Source of the DNA: Nemertoderma westbladi
Lineage: Eukaryota > Xenacoelomorpha > Nemertodermatida > Nemertodermatidae
Direction: 5' to 3'
NCBI GenBank assembly: GCA_032718475.1
Contig: JAUCBJ010006614.1
Span: forward strand, 1-46,334
DNA: 46,334 nucleotides
In this document: positions 17,559 through 29,337 of the stretch, one piece after another
Numbering within the stretch: the stretch's first letter is position 1
How the letters are laid out: each line of letters opens with the position of its first letter
Translations under genes and position numbers: made by a program
Notes under the pieces: model-generated
The model's input: only the letters and a program-made list of their open reading frames with translations
Databases searched by the model: none
Told to the model about the DNA's origin: nothing

Positions 17559-20500
17559 ATGGATGGTATAAGAAAAAGATTTCGGAAAGAAAACGTCTGT
17601 AACGATGGTATTCGAAAACAATATCAACTCAGAAAGAGACTTGTTAGTGCAGTCCATATTGTCCCCACTTCTGTCCCGTTCCCCCTTGTTGCCCCCACTG
17701 CTGTCTCTGTCCTCCCTGTTGCTCCGGCAGATATCGATATCCCACTTGTAGCCCCCACTGCTGTCTCTGTCCCCCCTGTTGCTCCGACTGCTTTCTCTAT
17801 CTCCCCTGTTGCTCCGACAGATGTCTCTGTCACCCAAGTTGCCCCTACTGCTGTCTATGTCCCACCAATTACTCCGACTGATGTCTTTGTTCCCCCTGTT
17901 GCTCCGACTGATAACAATGTCCCACTTGTTGCCCCCACCGCAGTCTCTATCTCCCCTGTTGCTCCGACAGATGTCTCTGTCACCCAAGTTGCCCCTACTG
18001 CTGTCTATGTCCCACCAATTACTCCGACTGCTGCCTATGTCCCACCAATTACTCTGAATGCTGTATCTGTCCCTCCTGTTGCTCCGACTGCTGTCTCTGT
18101 TCCCCCTGTTGCTCCGACTGCTTTCTCTATCTCCCCTGTTGCTCCGACAGATGTCTCTGTCACCCAAGTTACCCCTACTGCTGTCTATGTCCCACCAATT
18201 ACTCCGACTGCTGCCTATGTCCCACCAATTACTCTGAATGCTGTATCTGTCCCTCCTGTTGCTCCGACTGCTGTCTCTGTTCCCCCTGTTGCTCCGACTG
18301 CTTTCTCTATCTCCCCTGTTGCTCCGACAGATGTCTCTGTCACCCAAGTTATCCCTACTGCTGTCTATGACTCACCAATTACTCCGACTGATGTCTTTGT
18401 TCCCCCTGTTGCTCCGACTGATAACAATGTCCCACTTGTTGCCCTCGCCGCAGTCTCTATCTCCCCTGTTGCTCCGACAGATGTCGATAACCTACTTGTA
18501 GACCGCACTTCTGTCCCGTTCCCCCTTGTTGTCCCCACTGATGTCTCTGTCCCCCCTGTTGCTCCGGCAGATATCGATATCCCACTTGTAGCCCCCACTG
18601 CTGCCTCTGTCCCCCCTGTTGCTCCGACTGCTTTCTCTATCTCGCCTGTTGCTCCGACAGATGTCTCTGTCACCCAAGTTATCCCTACTGCTGTCTATGA
18701 CTCACCAATTACTCCGACTGATGTCTTTGTTCCCCCTGTTGCTCCAACTGATATCAATGTCCCACTTGTTGCCCCCACCGCAGTCTCTATCCCCCCTGTT
18801 GCTCCGACAGATGTCGATAACCTACTTGTAAACCCCACTGCTGTCTCTGTCCCCCCTGTTCCTCCGACTGCTTTCTCTGTCCCCCCTGTTGCTCCGACAG
18901 ATGTCTCTGTCACCCAAGTTGCCCCTACTGCTGTCTATGTCCCACCAATTACTCCGACTGATGTCAGTCTCGCAGTAGTTGCCCCCACTGCTGTCTATAT
19001 CCCCCCTCTTACTGATACTGATGTCCCCGTTATCTCTATTGCTCCCTCTGATTTAAATACTTGTTCTCCTGCCAAGAAGGTCACCGACCTCATCGATGAC
19101 TACTTCAGTGATTACATGCCCAATGATGATGATGAATCAGCGATAGCGATACTTGAATCAATAGATCTTCAAGATGAAAACATTTCAGACTTATGTATGA
19201 GACCACTTACAACCATTTCACCATCTGCAATAGAGTCAGATCCATTTTCACTTGATATATTAGAAGACCTTGGCTGTGATGATTGTCGAGATAAAGACTG
19301 GGTACTTTCTGATGATGAGATATCAGAATCTTGTGATGATGAGTACAATAAGAATGAAGAAATTATTAATCCCGGAGTAGGATGCTCTATTTCAACGAAA
19401 TCTAAAGTGAAGGCTAAGTACTCAATGAATAAGGAATCAAGTGTTCAAATACCCTACACTAATAATGAAGGTGGTCGTAGTTATGATAAAAAGCAATACT
19501 GTTTTTATTGTAAACAGCCGCAGTCAAAATTGCATAACCATTTGACACGAAAGCATTCAAATGAAGATTTTGTCATTCGCATCATGATAGCTGGTTCTTT
19601 AGCTGAAAAACATATTCTACAGAGCAAGATTCGTAACCTTGGGGCTCATGTACACAATATTGAAGTTCTAGAAAAGAACCAAGGCACATTACAGGTTGTA
19701 TATCGACATAGTAAGAGCGTTTCAGAATCCCAATGTTATACTGTAGATAACTATGGCCCATGCCCTGTTTGTATGGGGTGGTATTTAAAAGGTGATCTTT
19801 GGCGCCATCGTTGCCCATTGCGTGATATAGGTAAAGAGTCTGGACATGGTTGTCTAGGAACAGGGAGGTGGTCCTATGAAAGTAAACTGCTCATACCCTG
19901 TATTGGAAGTCCATCAGATCTATCCAAAACGGTGAAAGAGATTATATCTTCTATGAACAACGGCCCAGTTTCTTTTGCTGTAAGGTCAGATGCCTTAATA
20001 TTGGAATTTGCTAAAAGGGAGTGCCATAAGAATGGCCATGATTACGACCGTAGAGGTTATATCAGAGATAAGTTGCGTGAACTTGGGCGTCTCTTGATAC
20101 AATTGAGAGAATGCGAGAACTTTCCAAGGGCAAAGTTGCAGGATTTCATCATCCCGTCTAAACTAACAGTTATAGTGGATGCAGTATACAAGTTGGCTGG
20201 TTTTGATTCTTCGTCCAACACCTTTCAGCATCCTTCCCTGGCATTGAAGCAGGGTCACTCTGTAAAGAAATGTGCAACACTATTGAAGGCTAGTTCAATT
20301 GAACTAAATGATACTGATACTATGGAGTCTGCGGACAACTTCCTATCACTGTGCACCATAAGATGGCCAGTGTCAGTCTCAGGTCATGCACTACGTACCA
20401 TTCAACAGAACAAGCGTAATAAGCCACAATTGCTCCCATTAGTCAGCGACATTGTTAAACTAACTGAATATATTCAGCAAAGGATTCCAGAACATATGTC

Positions 20501-21186
20501 ATTAATTGATAAGGAAATTCAAATTAAACAAAGTTGGCAATCCCTTAATGAGCTTGTACTTGCGTACTTAATTATCTTTAACAGACGTAGACAAGGAGAG
20601 GTATCGAAAATTAAGGTTGATGACTTTAGTAAACGTCATCATGTAAATGAGGTGTCAGATGACAATAGCCACTTGGGTGTTCTCGAACAGAACATGTGTC
20701 GACTCTTTCAAGTAATGGAGATTGTTGGTAAATGTGGTCGTACTGTACCAGTTCTTTTAAATGGTAAAACCATCGGAGCTATCGAGTGTTTGTTGAAGTA
20801 TCGAGAGGAAGTTGGCGTTAATAGCACGAATGAATATCTCTTTGCTCGTGCGAACTATGGTAGTGTTTCCCACGTCCGAGGATATGATGCTCTGCACAGC
20901 CTTGTTTCTGTTGTCAACCTCACAAATCCAAAGGCTATGACATCTACGAAGTTACGTAAGCATATTGCCACAAGTGTGGCTATGCTAAATCTTAGCGAAC
21001 AAGACCTCGAGCTGTTGGCAGGTTTTATGGGCCACGACATACGCGTTCATCAAGAGTTTTACCGCTTACCTGATAAAGTCCAGAGGGTAACCAAGTTATC
21101 CAAGCTGTTCATGGTAATGGAGAAGGGCAACCTGGCTGAATTTAAAGGCCGTAATCTGGAGGATATCCTGAATGATAATTCTATAG
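17559..21186 (+). CDS. Crypton-like zinc-finger/tyrosine-recombinase protein, exon 1
   Basis: First coding exon (1209 codons plus 1 nt) of a three-exon gene of about 1351 codons. Residues about 28-495 are a Pro/Val/Thr repeat (VPPVAPTDVS type). An acidic stretch follows, then a C2H2 finger near residue 647 (CFYC...HLTRKH), a second Cys/His cluster near 734 (CPVC...HRC), and a tyrosine recombinase-like domain from about 970. In it the first catalytic arginine is likely in RRRQGE (about 1008), the HxxR box reads TKLR (about 1130; H replaced), and the last box is GHDIRVHQEFY (about 1155-1167) with GH and the nucleophile tyrosine. Crypton transposons use such an enzyme; domesticated relatives exist. 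The start is the first ATG; an upstream exon spliced to the CCCTCAG before it is possible. The donor is CTATAG|GTGAGT, phase 1. Confidence 0.8.
17640..19045 (+). repeat. 30-bp coding repeat (Val-Pro-Pro-Val-Ala-Pro-Thr) in the recombinase-like gene
   Basis: About 46 units of 10 codons with alternating types (SVPPVAPTAF, SVTQVAPTAV, YVPPITPTDV and others). Blocks of several units are repeated almost exactly, for example around 17950-18170 and 18130-18350, showing recent expansion by whole blocks with the frame kept. Confidence 0.9.
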
Positions 21187-21519
21187 GTGAGTGTCTATTT
21201 AACATTTATCTAGGTATCTTATCTGTAGGTAAGAGGGGGGGGGGGGGGGGGGGGTCCAGCGCAATCAAAATGGGGTAAATCGAAGCAAATAACAGCTGAT
21301 TACTCCCAACAATGAATCTGTAACCTGTTCTATTGATTGGGTTTATTGTTTTGGTTGGAATAACGTGCGACTTATTTAATCTGCATCCCTGAATTGATAA
21401 TTTAACATGAAGGAGAAAATTAAATTTGGCGAGATGGGATTTCAACTTACAATTTCTGGGTTATGTATTATCTTTCCATTCCTACATTTTACAATAATTT
21501 TCATTGTTTTCATTTATAG
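21187..21519 (+). other. Intron 1 of the recombinase-like gene
   Basis: Intron of 333 bp with a run of about 18 G at 21237-21254, shortly after the GTGAGT donor. The acceptor is CATTTATAG. Confidence 0.75.
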
Positions 21520-21708
21520 ACCACCTTATGGACAATTCAGATTCTGATTCTGACGTCGAACCTGTTACTCAAATAGAAGGTTATGATCAAGTTGCTGCTG
21601 CTGTTCAAATTGGTGTTGATGGGATTGATGATCATAGGAGTATTGGTCGGCCATCCCCTACTTCATCCACGAGCAGAGCTATTGGCATATCGAATTTTGA
21701 AAATACAG
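21520..21708 (+). CDS. Crypton-like protein, exon 2 (acidic linker)
   Basis: 189-bp exon in phase 1 at both ends. It encodes DHLMDNSDSDSDVEPVTQ and a Ser/Thr-rich linker ending ISNFENTG. It follows directly on NDNSI of exon 1. The donor is ACAG|GTTAAG. It has no recognisable fold. Support comes from the matching phase, the acidic start that continues exon 1, and the exon 3 homology beyond it. Confidence 0.7.
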
Positions 21709-22499
21709 GTTAAGAATACAATTTATAATGTATATTTAATGACAAATAATTAAGTTAATATTCATAGGTCGAATAATCGAATCAAAGTCGAAATTTTTTA
21801 CCTGAGTCGAATCGAAATTGTGCTGTATCGAATCGAAATCGAATCGAAAAATATATGGGAAATCGAAGACAAAAAATTGCTTTCGATTCGATTCGATGCA
21901 AGTCCCTGCCCTGAGGTCGATAAAATGAGTACCAGTTAAATAACTGGGAACAATTCTTAGGATAGGAGTAGCGTCCACCCCTACCTTCGGGTAGCCTCAG
22001 GCTTCAGCCGACTATTTTGTGCTTAAAAGCTGAACTTTTATTAATAACATGAAAATTTTAGGTATTCATGTCTTATTCTTATTAAAAATTCCCCGTTTTG
22101 ATAATAGAAAATAATGTCAATTAACATAACTTTTTTCAATGAAATTCACCGTCATTGTTTTTATCGAAACGGTAACATTATATTAATGAATAATTATTTT
22201 ACTCTATGGGAAATTAACTTTATTTGTACTGTTGCTGTAAAGAATTCAGCATCTTGTACTTTAGCCAAGAACAAGAAGAGTACTGCTTATTTGTATAAAG
22301 AGTAGTAGTGTGCAATAAATTGCGTTGTATGATGTGTTATACTTATATAATTCCATAATATTACTATTTCATTCATGTTACAATGCTACATTGTAAGCAA
22401 CTTATTAGAATTATATTGTAATCATATATTGTGCTTATGGTATCCTAAACGTGATAAAGTGATAACGTTAATTATTCACATCTATCTTTTTTTATTCAG
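21709..22499 (+). other. Intron 2 of the recombinase-like gene
   Basis: 791 bp, AT-rich, containing a degenerate (TCGAA)n-like stretch at about 21765-21900. No other element was recognised. It ends in a pyrimidine tract and TTCAG. Confidence 0.65.
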
Positions 22500-22738
22500 T
22501 ACCGGTACGCAAACCAATAATAAAAAGACCCTGGACCATGGCGGAATCAACGGCCTTGACGAATCTTAATGGAATTCAGGAGATGCTTTTACTTGAAAAG
22601 CTACCAGGTAAAGATCCTCTGGAAAAGTTAATAATTGAAAATCCCGTGCTAAGTGGTAGAACATGGCGAAATGTCAAAGACTATTATCGGAACAATCGGA
22701 AGAAAATCTTAGAAGAGCTATCAGTGAAAAACAACTAA
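22500..22738 (+). CDS. Crypton-like protein, exon 3 (C-terminal domain)
   Basis: Last exon. It begins with KRPWT, continues with LEKLPGKDP and ends with the GRTWRNVKDYYRNN block before TAA at 22736-22738. As I recall, related zinc-finger/recombinase proteins in fish and marine invertebrates end in the same kind of module (a Myb-like RPWT start, then a PGK motif, then R[ST]W[KR][DN]VK). The domain is probably a DNA-binding helix bundle. The acceptor after TTATTCAG and phase 1 fit exon 2. No clear polyadenylation signal was seen close by. Confidence 0.75.
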
Positions 22739-23135
22739 AACACAAGTAGCTGACAAAAAGTACATCGTTTTGTTAACCCAAAACAATGCTTGTTGACACA
22801 GACATTTATTTTCGTTATCGAAGCGGGGAACATAACTGAATTCATATTATTAAAGTTAATCATATGGAAGGAGAGTATATGAGCAACGACTCCCGGTTAG
22901 ATCTAAATGTAGGGCGTGGCGTGGATGAGATGAACTTTCAGGAGTTGCTTAATTAACATTTAATTAAATTAAACGTCTGCTTTACGTTCATATTTTGTAG
23001 TAACTACTGTGCATATTTGTTGTATTTTGTTTTAATATACAATTGTTTTATTTGTATTGTATTTGTATTGTGCAGGAAACTATGTACTAAGTTGTGAATA
23101 GATAAGGCATTATAATACATTATTATGGCGAGATA
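22739..23135. other. Downstream region of the recombinase-like gene
   Basis: About 400 bp of AT-rich sequence with one AAGCGGGGAA word (22821). No gene was seen. It leads into the 30-bp satellite. Confidence 0.5.
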
Positions 23136-23138
23136 CAG

Positions 23139-25050
23139 TAAATTTTGTAGTACTGATTACCAGTTGTTCATATTATGTAGTACTGATTACCAGTTGTTCG
23201 TATTATGTAGTACTGATTACCAGTTGTTCGTATTTTGTAGTACTGATTACCAGTCATTCGTATTTTGTAGTACGGATTACCAGTTGTTCGTATTTTGTAG
23301 TACTGATTACCAGTTGTTCGTATTATATAGTACGGATTACCAGTTGTTCGTATTTTGTAGTACTGATTACCAGTTGTTCGTATTTTGTAGTACTGATTAC
23401 CAGTTGTTCGTATTTTGTAGTACTGATTACCAGTCATTCGTATTTTGTAGTACGGATTACCAGTTGTTCGTATTTTGTAGTACTGATTACCAGTTGTTCG
23501 TATTTTGTAGTACTGATTACCAGTTGTTCGTATTATATAGTACGGATTACCAGTTGTTCGTATTTTGAAGTACTGATTACCAGTTGTTCGTATTTTGTAG
23601 TACTGATTACCAGTTGTTCGTATTATATAGTACGGATTACCAGTTGTTCGTATTTTGTAGTACTGATTACCAGTTGTTCGTATTTTGTAGTACTGATTAC
23701 CAGTTGTTCGTATTTTGTAGTACTGATTACCAGTTGTTCGTATTATATAGTACGGATTACCAGTTGTTCGTATTTTGTAGTACTGATTACCAGTTGTTCG
23801 TATTTTGTAGTACTGATTACCAGTTGTTCGTATTTTGTAGTACTGATTACCAGTTGTTCGTATTATATAGTACGGATTACCAGTTGTTCGTATTTTGTAG
23901 TACTGATTACCAGTTGTTCGTATTTTGTAGTACTGATTACCAGTTGTTCGTATTTTGTAGTACTGATTACCAGTTGTTCGTATTTTGTAGTACTGATTAC
24001 CAGTTGTTCGTATTATATAGTACGGATTACCAGTTGTTCGTATTTTGTAGTACGGATTACCAGTTATTCGTATTTTGTAGTACGGATTACCAGTTGTTCG
24101 TATTATGTAGTACTGATTACCAGTTGTTCGTATTTTGTAGTACGGATTACCAGTTGTTCGTATTTTGTAGTACGGATTACCAGTTATTCGTATTTTGTAG
24201 TACGGATTACCAGTTGTTCGTATTATGTAGTACTGATTACCAGTTGTTCGTATTTTGTAGTACGGATTACCAGTTGTTCGTATTTTGTAGTACTGATTAC
24301 CAGTTGTTCGTATTATATAGTACGGATTACCAGTTGTTCGTATTTTGTAGTACTGATTACCAGTTGTTCGTATTTTGTAGTACTGATTACCAGTTGTTCG
24401 TATTTTGTAGTACTGATTACCAGTTGTTCGTATTTTGTAGTACTGATTACCAGTTGTTCGTATTATATAGTACGGATTACCAGTTGTTCGTATTTTGTAG
24501 TACGGATTACCAGTTATTCGTATTTTGTAGTACGGATTACCAGTTGTTCGTATTATGTAGTACTGATTACCAGTTGTTCGTATTTTGTAGTACGGATTAC
24601 CAGTTGTTCGTATTATGTAGTACTGATTACCAGTTGTTCGTATTTTGTAGTACGGATTACCAGTTGTTCGTATTTTGTAGTACGGATTACCAGTTGTTCG
24701 TATTTTGTAGTACTGATTACCAGTTGTTCGTATTTTGTAGTACTGATTACCAGTTGTTCGTATTTTGTAGTACTGATTACCAGTTGTTCGTATTTTGTAG
24801 TACTGATTACCAGTTGTTCGTATTATATAGTACGGATTACCAGTTGTTCGTATTTTGTAGTACTGATTACCAGTTGTTCGTATTTTGTAGTACTGATTAC
24901 CAGTTGTTCGTATTATGTAGTACTGATTACCAGTTGTTCGTATTATATAGTACGGATTACCAGTTGTTCGTATTTTGTAGTACTGATTACCAGTTGTTCG
25001 TATTTTGTAGTACTGATTACCAGTTGTTCGTATTATGTAGTACTGATTTA
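23139..25050 (+). repeat. 30-bp satellite array, about 64 copies
   Basis: Uninterrupted tandem array of a 30-bp unit (core TAGTACTGATTACCAGTTGT, then TCGTATTTTG). Variants alternate T/G in CTGATT/CGGATT and TTTTG/TATAT, giving higher-order blocks of several units. The unit length is a multiple of three and it lacks stops in several frames, hence very long but meaningless open frames on both strands. Confidence 0.95.
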
Positions 25051-25785
25051 TTGACTTCAATTATATCGTATTTTTTTCAAAAACAAGTTCCCCTGGAAAC
25101 TTTTTTTTTCACATGATGAGACCCCTAGGGCACACGATGCGTCCTGGGCCTTATACAGACATGCAAAATTTAAGGACACTTTTAAAGATATTTATTTATT
25201 TATTTATATTTTGCTGGAATAAAAAATACAACATGAGGAAAAGTGCACATATGTATACACCATCTCTGCAAACGAAGGAAAATTGTTTTATTAGAGTTGA
25301 TTTTCATTAGCTTCGTACATATTGGAACAGTTTTTGAACATATTGATATGTTTAATTAAAATACATGTAATTAGCCATGCATTTCTACTAACAAAATAAA
25401 GGCACAACATTTTCAAACCGGGGAGCGACACACTCAATTATTGGTTTATGGAAATTTGCGACATATGTAGAGGTACCGGTAATCTACTTAGTTCTTACTA
25501 GGCGAGATAGTAGCAAACCGGGGACTGTCACACTCCGTTATTGGCTTCGTATAATTTTTCACCTACGATTTTGCGACATCTAGCGGCGAATATTACAAAG
25601 CGGGGAGCACTGATATTTTTCACACAAAGCGGGGACCATAAATTCCGATACACTCCACATTCATAGACACACCAAGTTCGCTTCATAAACACAAACCGGG
25701 GATGATATAAAATAAAATTATATTTATAAAAAATGACGTCATACTGATTATATTTGACCTCCTTAATATGATTATAGACGTCTTA

Positions 25786-25809
25786 CAAACCGGGGAGCTC
25801 CCCGGTTTG
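25786..25809. repeat. Perfect 24-bp palindrome of the CGGGGA motif
   Basis: Two copies of CAAACCGGGGAG joined head to head, giving an exact 24-bp palindrome. Confidence 0.9.
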
Positions 25810-25858
25810 CGGGTCAAAAGTACAGTATGTCTCCCCGGTTTGCACCATCCGGCAGAAC

Positions 25859-25880
25859 ACACACACACCCCCCCCCCCCC

Positions 25881-25920
<40 letters not shown>
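25859..25920. repeat. Poly-C and (CA)n microsatellites
   Basis: A CA-rich start, then about 13 C, then about 18 CA dinucleotides. Confidence 0.95.
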
Positions 25921-25921
<1 letters not shown>

Positions 25922-26859
25922 CTTTGTACAACCCCCATTCTGGGGACCGTTATTTCCATCGGTCGGTTCTGGGGTCGATATTGATTTCCTTATAACTTCT
26001 TTGTTCTTGGTTTAAATTAAATTATTTTGGCACCAATAGCATCAGGAGACCATTTTACGTTATTCTATTGTTTCAAAATTTATCAACTCTAAAGATTGCT
26101 TATTTGTTACTCATGGGTTGAAGTGGGGACATCATACATACACATTTCACTGGTGTGTTTAAGTTTTTGTCCAATCACGACCCGGTCCCCAGTGTGATTG
26201 AGCACATTTCAGGTAGAGTATACACAATCATTAACTCTACCGAATGTTAAACATTATACAATGTGCTGCCGTGTCAGACGATATGTGATTGGATAACAAA
26301 TAATGTTCTGGAATATTCTTGAGAAATAGAAAGGGTTCAATGGGCAGCCATAATCTTAAAATCCTTGTATTCGTAACTAACTCTGCAATATGATTTTGAT
26401 GTGAGGAAACAATACGTAGATTTCCTTTTTGCTACCAATTTTAACTAAATATTTTAATATTTTTATTGCTATTTGTGATAATAATCAAAATAACCAATGA
26501 ACTTGAAATAAATAATTAACTAAACCTGAGATACATTCATTTAATTTCGCAGCATAGTGCCTAATAATTGTAGGTATATTATTGACTACATGATGTTCGT
26601 AACATTATTACAGTCAGATAATATAGTTAAATGCTTTAATTCTGAATTACTTAATATATAAGAAGAAAACAATACATGTATTATTTCATTTCTAAAATTT
26701 ATATTTTAATAAGCGATTCATTTATTTCGTACTGAATATGGAGAAAAAATGATGTTGATGTAGATTTCATTTTAGCTACCAATTCATTCCCGGGACGTCC
26801 CCGGATTGTTAATCGTCCCCGGTTTGTCGTTGTGTATTCATGCAATTGTCCCCGGTATG

Positions 26860-27589
26860 AATCAGGTACAACGTAATCCTGTGTAATCCGTACTATGTAA
26901 TGTATATTTTTGAATACATATGATTGCATGAACATATCAAGTAGGATAGGGTACTAAGCAAGTTAAATTCTTTAGTACTAAATACATAAGAATGAAAACA
27001 TACGATACATTGGCCTAGATGTATTATTTTAAGGCCCCTGTAGCGCTACATGGCCATAATTTTTATATTGCCTTGTTAGAGCAACTTCTCATTGTCAGAA
27101 ACGACAATAACTTTGTATGAAGGTCAATGGAAGATTTGTAATTATGAATAAAAATAAAAAATTCAAATTCAATTTTTTCAAAAATTTGGAAAAATATTGA
27201 TAAGTTTTTGGATAAAGATCCAAAAACCTTCAGCAGATTCAATTTTGAATATTTTTCTTTCTAATTTTTCAAATCGCATCAAAAATGTTTGTATGCTCTT
27301 TCGATATCTCGAAGCAAAATTTCGAAAATTAATTAGCAATTATCATTTTGGTGCTGTTTTTGGTTTTGTTTATTGCTTAATTTTGACAAATTAAAAATTA
27401 TCAATATTATATTCAATTTTGGCCATTTATTTCCATAATGGAATAAAACAATCAGAATTCGAGGTCGAGATATCTGAAGAGAGCACATCAGAGAACCCCT
27501 CTGACTAAAATTTTTGAAAATTTATTGAAAATTGAATTGTCTGAAGTTATTTTTATGCAAAAAAATACCATTCCGAGATAATTGCCTTT
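26860..27589. other. AT-rich region without recognised features
   Basis: About 730 bp with many AAATTTTTGAAAATT-like words and no credible gene. Confidence 0.5.
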
Positions 27590-27745
27590 AAAATTTGAAC
27601 CTTCCCGCGTCAAAATTGTCTGTTAATATGTGAGAAAGTCTGTCAATATATATCTATCAACAAGAAAGCATAAAACCATGCTAAGAATTTTGCTATATGG
27701 GTTTTCCTGATCGCTGATTTCATTTTTGAGGTCAGTTTTCAATTT
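27590..27745 (+). repeat. Diverged solo copy of the 154-bp repeat
   Basis: Contains AAGAAAGCATAAAACCATGC and then GGGTTTTCCTGATCGCTGAT, matching in order the AAGAAAGCACGC...GGGGTTTTCCAGGTCGC core of the array at 36.3-37.1 kb. Confidence 0.6.
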
Positions 27746-27765
27746 TAATGAAATCTAGTTTGTGA

Positions 27766-29335
27766 GTGGGGCAGGGTTGTCAGAGGTTGAAGGAGTTGGT
27801 GGGGCAGGGTTGTCGGAGGTTTAAGGAGTGGGTGGGGCAGGGTTGTCGGAGTTTAAAAGAGGGAGTGGGGCCGGGTTGTCGGAGGTTGAAGGAGTGGGTG
27901 GGGCAGGGTCGTTGTAGGTTGGAGGAGTGGGTGGGGCAGGGTCGTTGAAGTTTGAAGGAGTGGGTGGGCAGGGTCATTGGAGTTTAAAGGAGTGGGTGGG
28001 GCAGGGTCGTTGGAGGTTGAAGGAGTGGGTGGGGCATGGTTGTCTGAGGTCGAAGGAGTGGGTGGGGCTGGGTCGTTGAAGGTTGGAGGAGTGGGTGGGG
28101 CAGGGTCGTTAAAGGTTGAAGGAGTGGGTGGGCAGGGTCATTGGAGTTTAAAGGAGTGGGTGGGGCAGGGTTGTCGGATGTTGAAGGAGTGGGTGGGGCT
28201 GGGTTGTCGGAGTTTAAAGAAGTGAGTGGGGTTGGGTTGTCGGAGGTCGAAGGAGTGGGTGATGCAGGCTCGTTGGAGGTTGAAGGAGTGGGTGGGGCAT
28301 GGTCGTTGGAGGTTGAAGGAGTGGGTGGGGTAGGGTCATTGGAGTTTAAAAGAGTGAGTAGGACAGGGTTTGTCGGAGTTTAAAGGAGTGGATGGGGCAG
28401 GGTCATTGGAGTTTAAAGGAGTGGCTGGGGCAGGGTTGTCGGAGTTTAAAGGAGTGGGTGGGGCAGGGTTGTCGGAGTTTTAAGTAGTGAGTAGGACAGG
28501 GTTGTCGGAGTTTAAAGGAGTGGATGGGGCAGGGTCATTGGAGTTTAAAGGAGTGGCTGGGGCAGGGTTGTCGGAGTTTAAAGGAGTGGGTGGGGCAGGG
28601 TCATTGGAGTTTAAAGGAGTGAGTGGGGCAGGGTTGTCGGATGTCGAAGGAGTGAGTGGGGCAGGGTCGTCTGAGTTTAAAGGTGTGAGAGGGGCAGGGT
28701 TGTCGGATGTTGAAGGAGTGGGTGAGGCAGGGTTGTCCGAGGTTGAAAGAGTGGGTGGGACGAGGTCGTTGGATGATGAAGGAGTGGGTGGGGCTGGGTT
28801 GTGGGAGTTTTAAGTAGTGAGTGGGGCAGGGTTGTCGGATGTCGAAGGAGTGGGTGGGGCAGGGTCATTGGAGTTTAAAGGAGTGAGTGGGGCAGGGTTG
28901 TCGGATGTCGAAGGAGTGAGTGGGGCAGGGTCGTCTGAGTTTAAAGGTGTGAGAGGGGCAGGGTTGTCGGATGTTGAAGGAGTGGGTGAGGCAGGGTTGT
29001 CCGAGGTTGAAAGAGTGGGTGGGACGAGGTCGTTGGATGTTGAAGGAGTGGGTGGGGCTGGGTTGTCGGAGTTTTAAGTAGTGAGTGGGGCAGGGTTGTC
29101 GGATGTCGAAGGAGTGGGTGGGGCAGGGTCATTGGAGTTTAAAGGAGTGAGTGGGGCAGGGTTGTCGGATGTCGAAGGAGTGAGTGGGGCAGGGTCGTCT
29201 GAGTTTAAAGGTGTGAGAGGGGCAGGGTTGTCGGATGTTGAAGGAGTGGGTGAGGCAGGGTTGTCCGAGGTTGAAGGAGTGGGTGGGACGAGGTCGTTGG
29301 ATGTTGAAGGAGTGGGTGGGGCAGGGTCGATGGAG
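27766..29335 (+). repeat. 33-bp GT-rich minisatellite with a 264-bp higher-order repeat
   Basis: Tandem units with core GGAGTGGGTGGGGCAGGGTT, about 33 bp each. From about 28553 to 29335 blocks of eight units (264 bp) repeat nearly exactly three times. The array ends where the 5'-truncated family A LINE begins, and an open frame runs from the repeat into the LINE by chance. Confidence 0.92.
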
Positions 29336-29337
29336 GA

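Larger units (their letters stand above)
25414..26858. repeat. Right cluster of the AAACCGGGGA motif
   Basis: At least ten copies of CAAA[CG]CGGGGA[GC] or its complement: forward at about 25415, 25515, 25597, 25625, 25693 and 25787; reverse at about 25800, 25832, 26797, 26816 and 26849. Two forward sites share further sequence (a CACAC...TTATTGG tail). The orientation switches at the palindrome at 25786. The rest of the region is AT-rich and shows no gene. Confidence 0.65.

Noticed and set aside
23125-25116. Frames of 510-630 codons in the 30-bp satellite
   Set aside because: Pure tandem repeat without stops on both strands; no start context or family.
15970-26860. A single 11-kb transposon with inverted ends around the recombinase-like gene
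   Set aside because: Motif clusters suggest it, but no matching inverted ends or target-site duplication were found; kept only as a motif finding.
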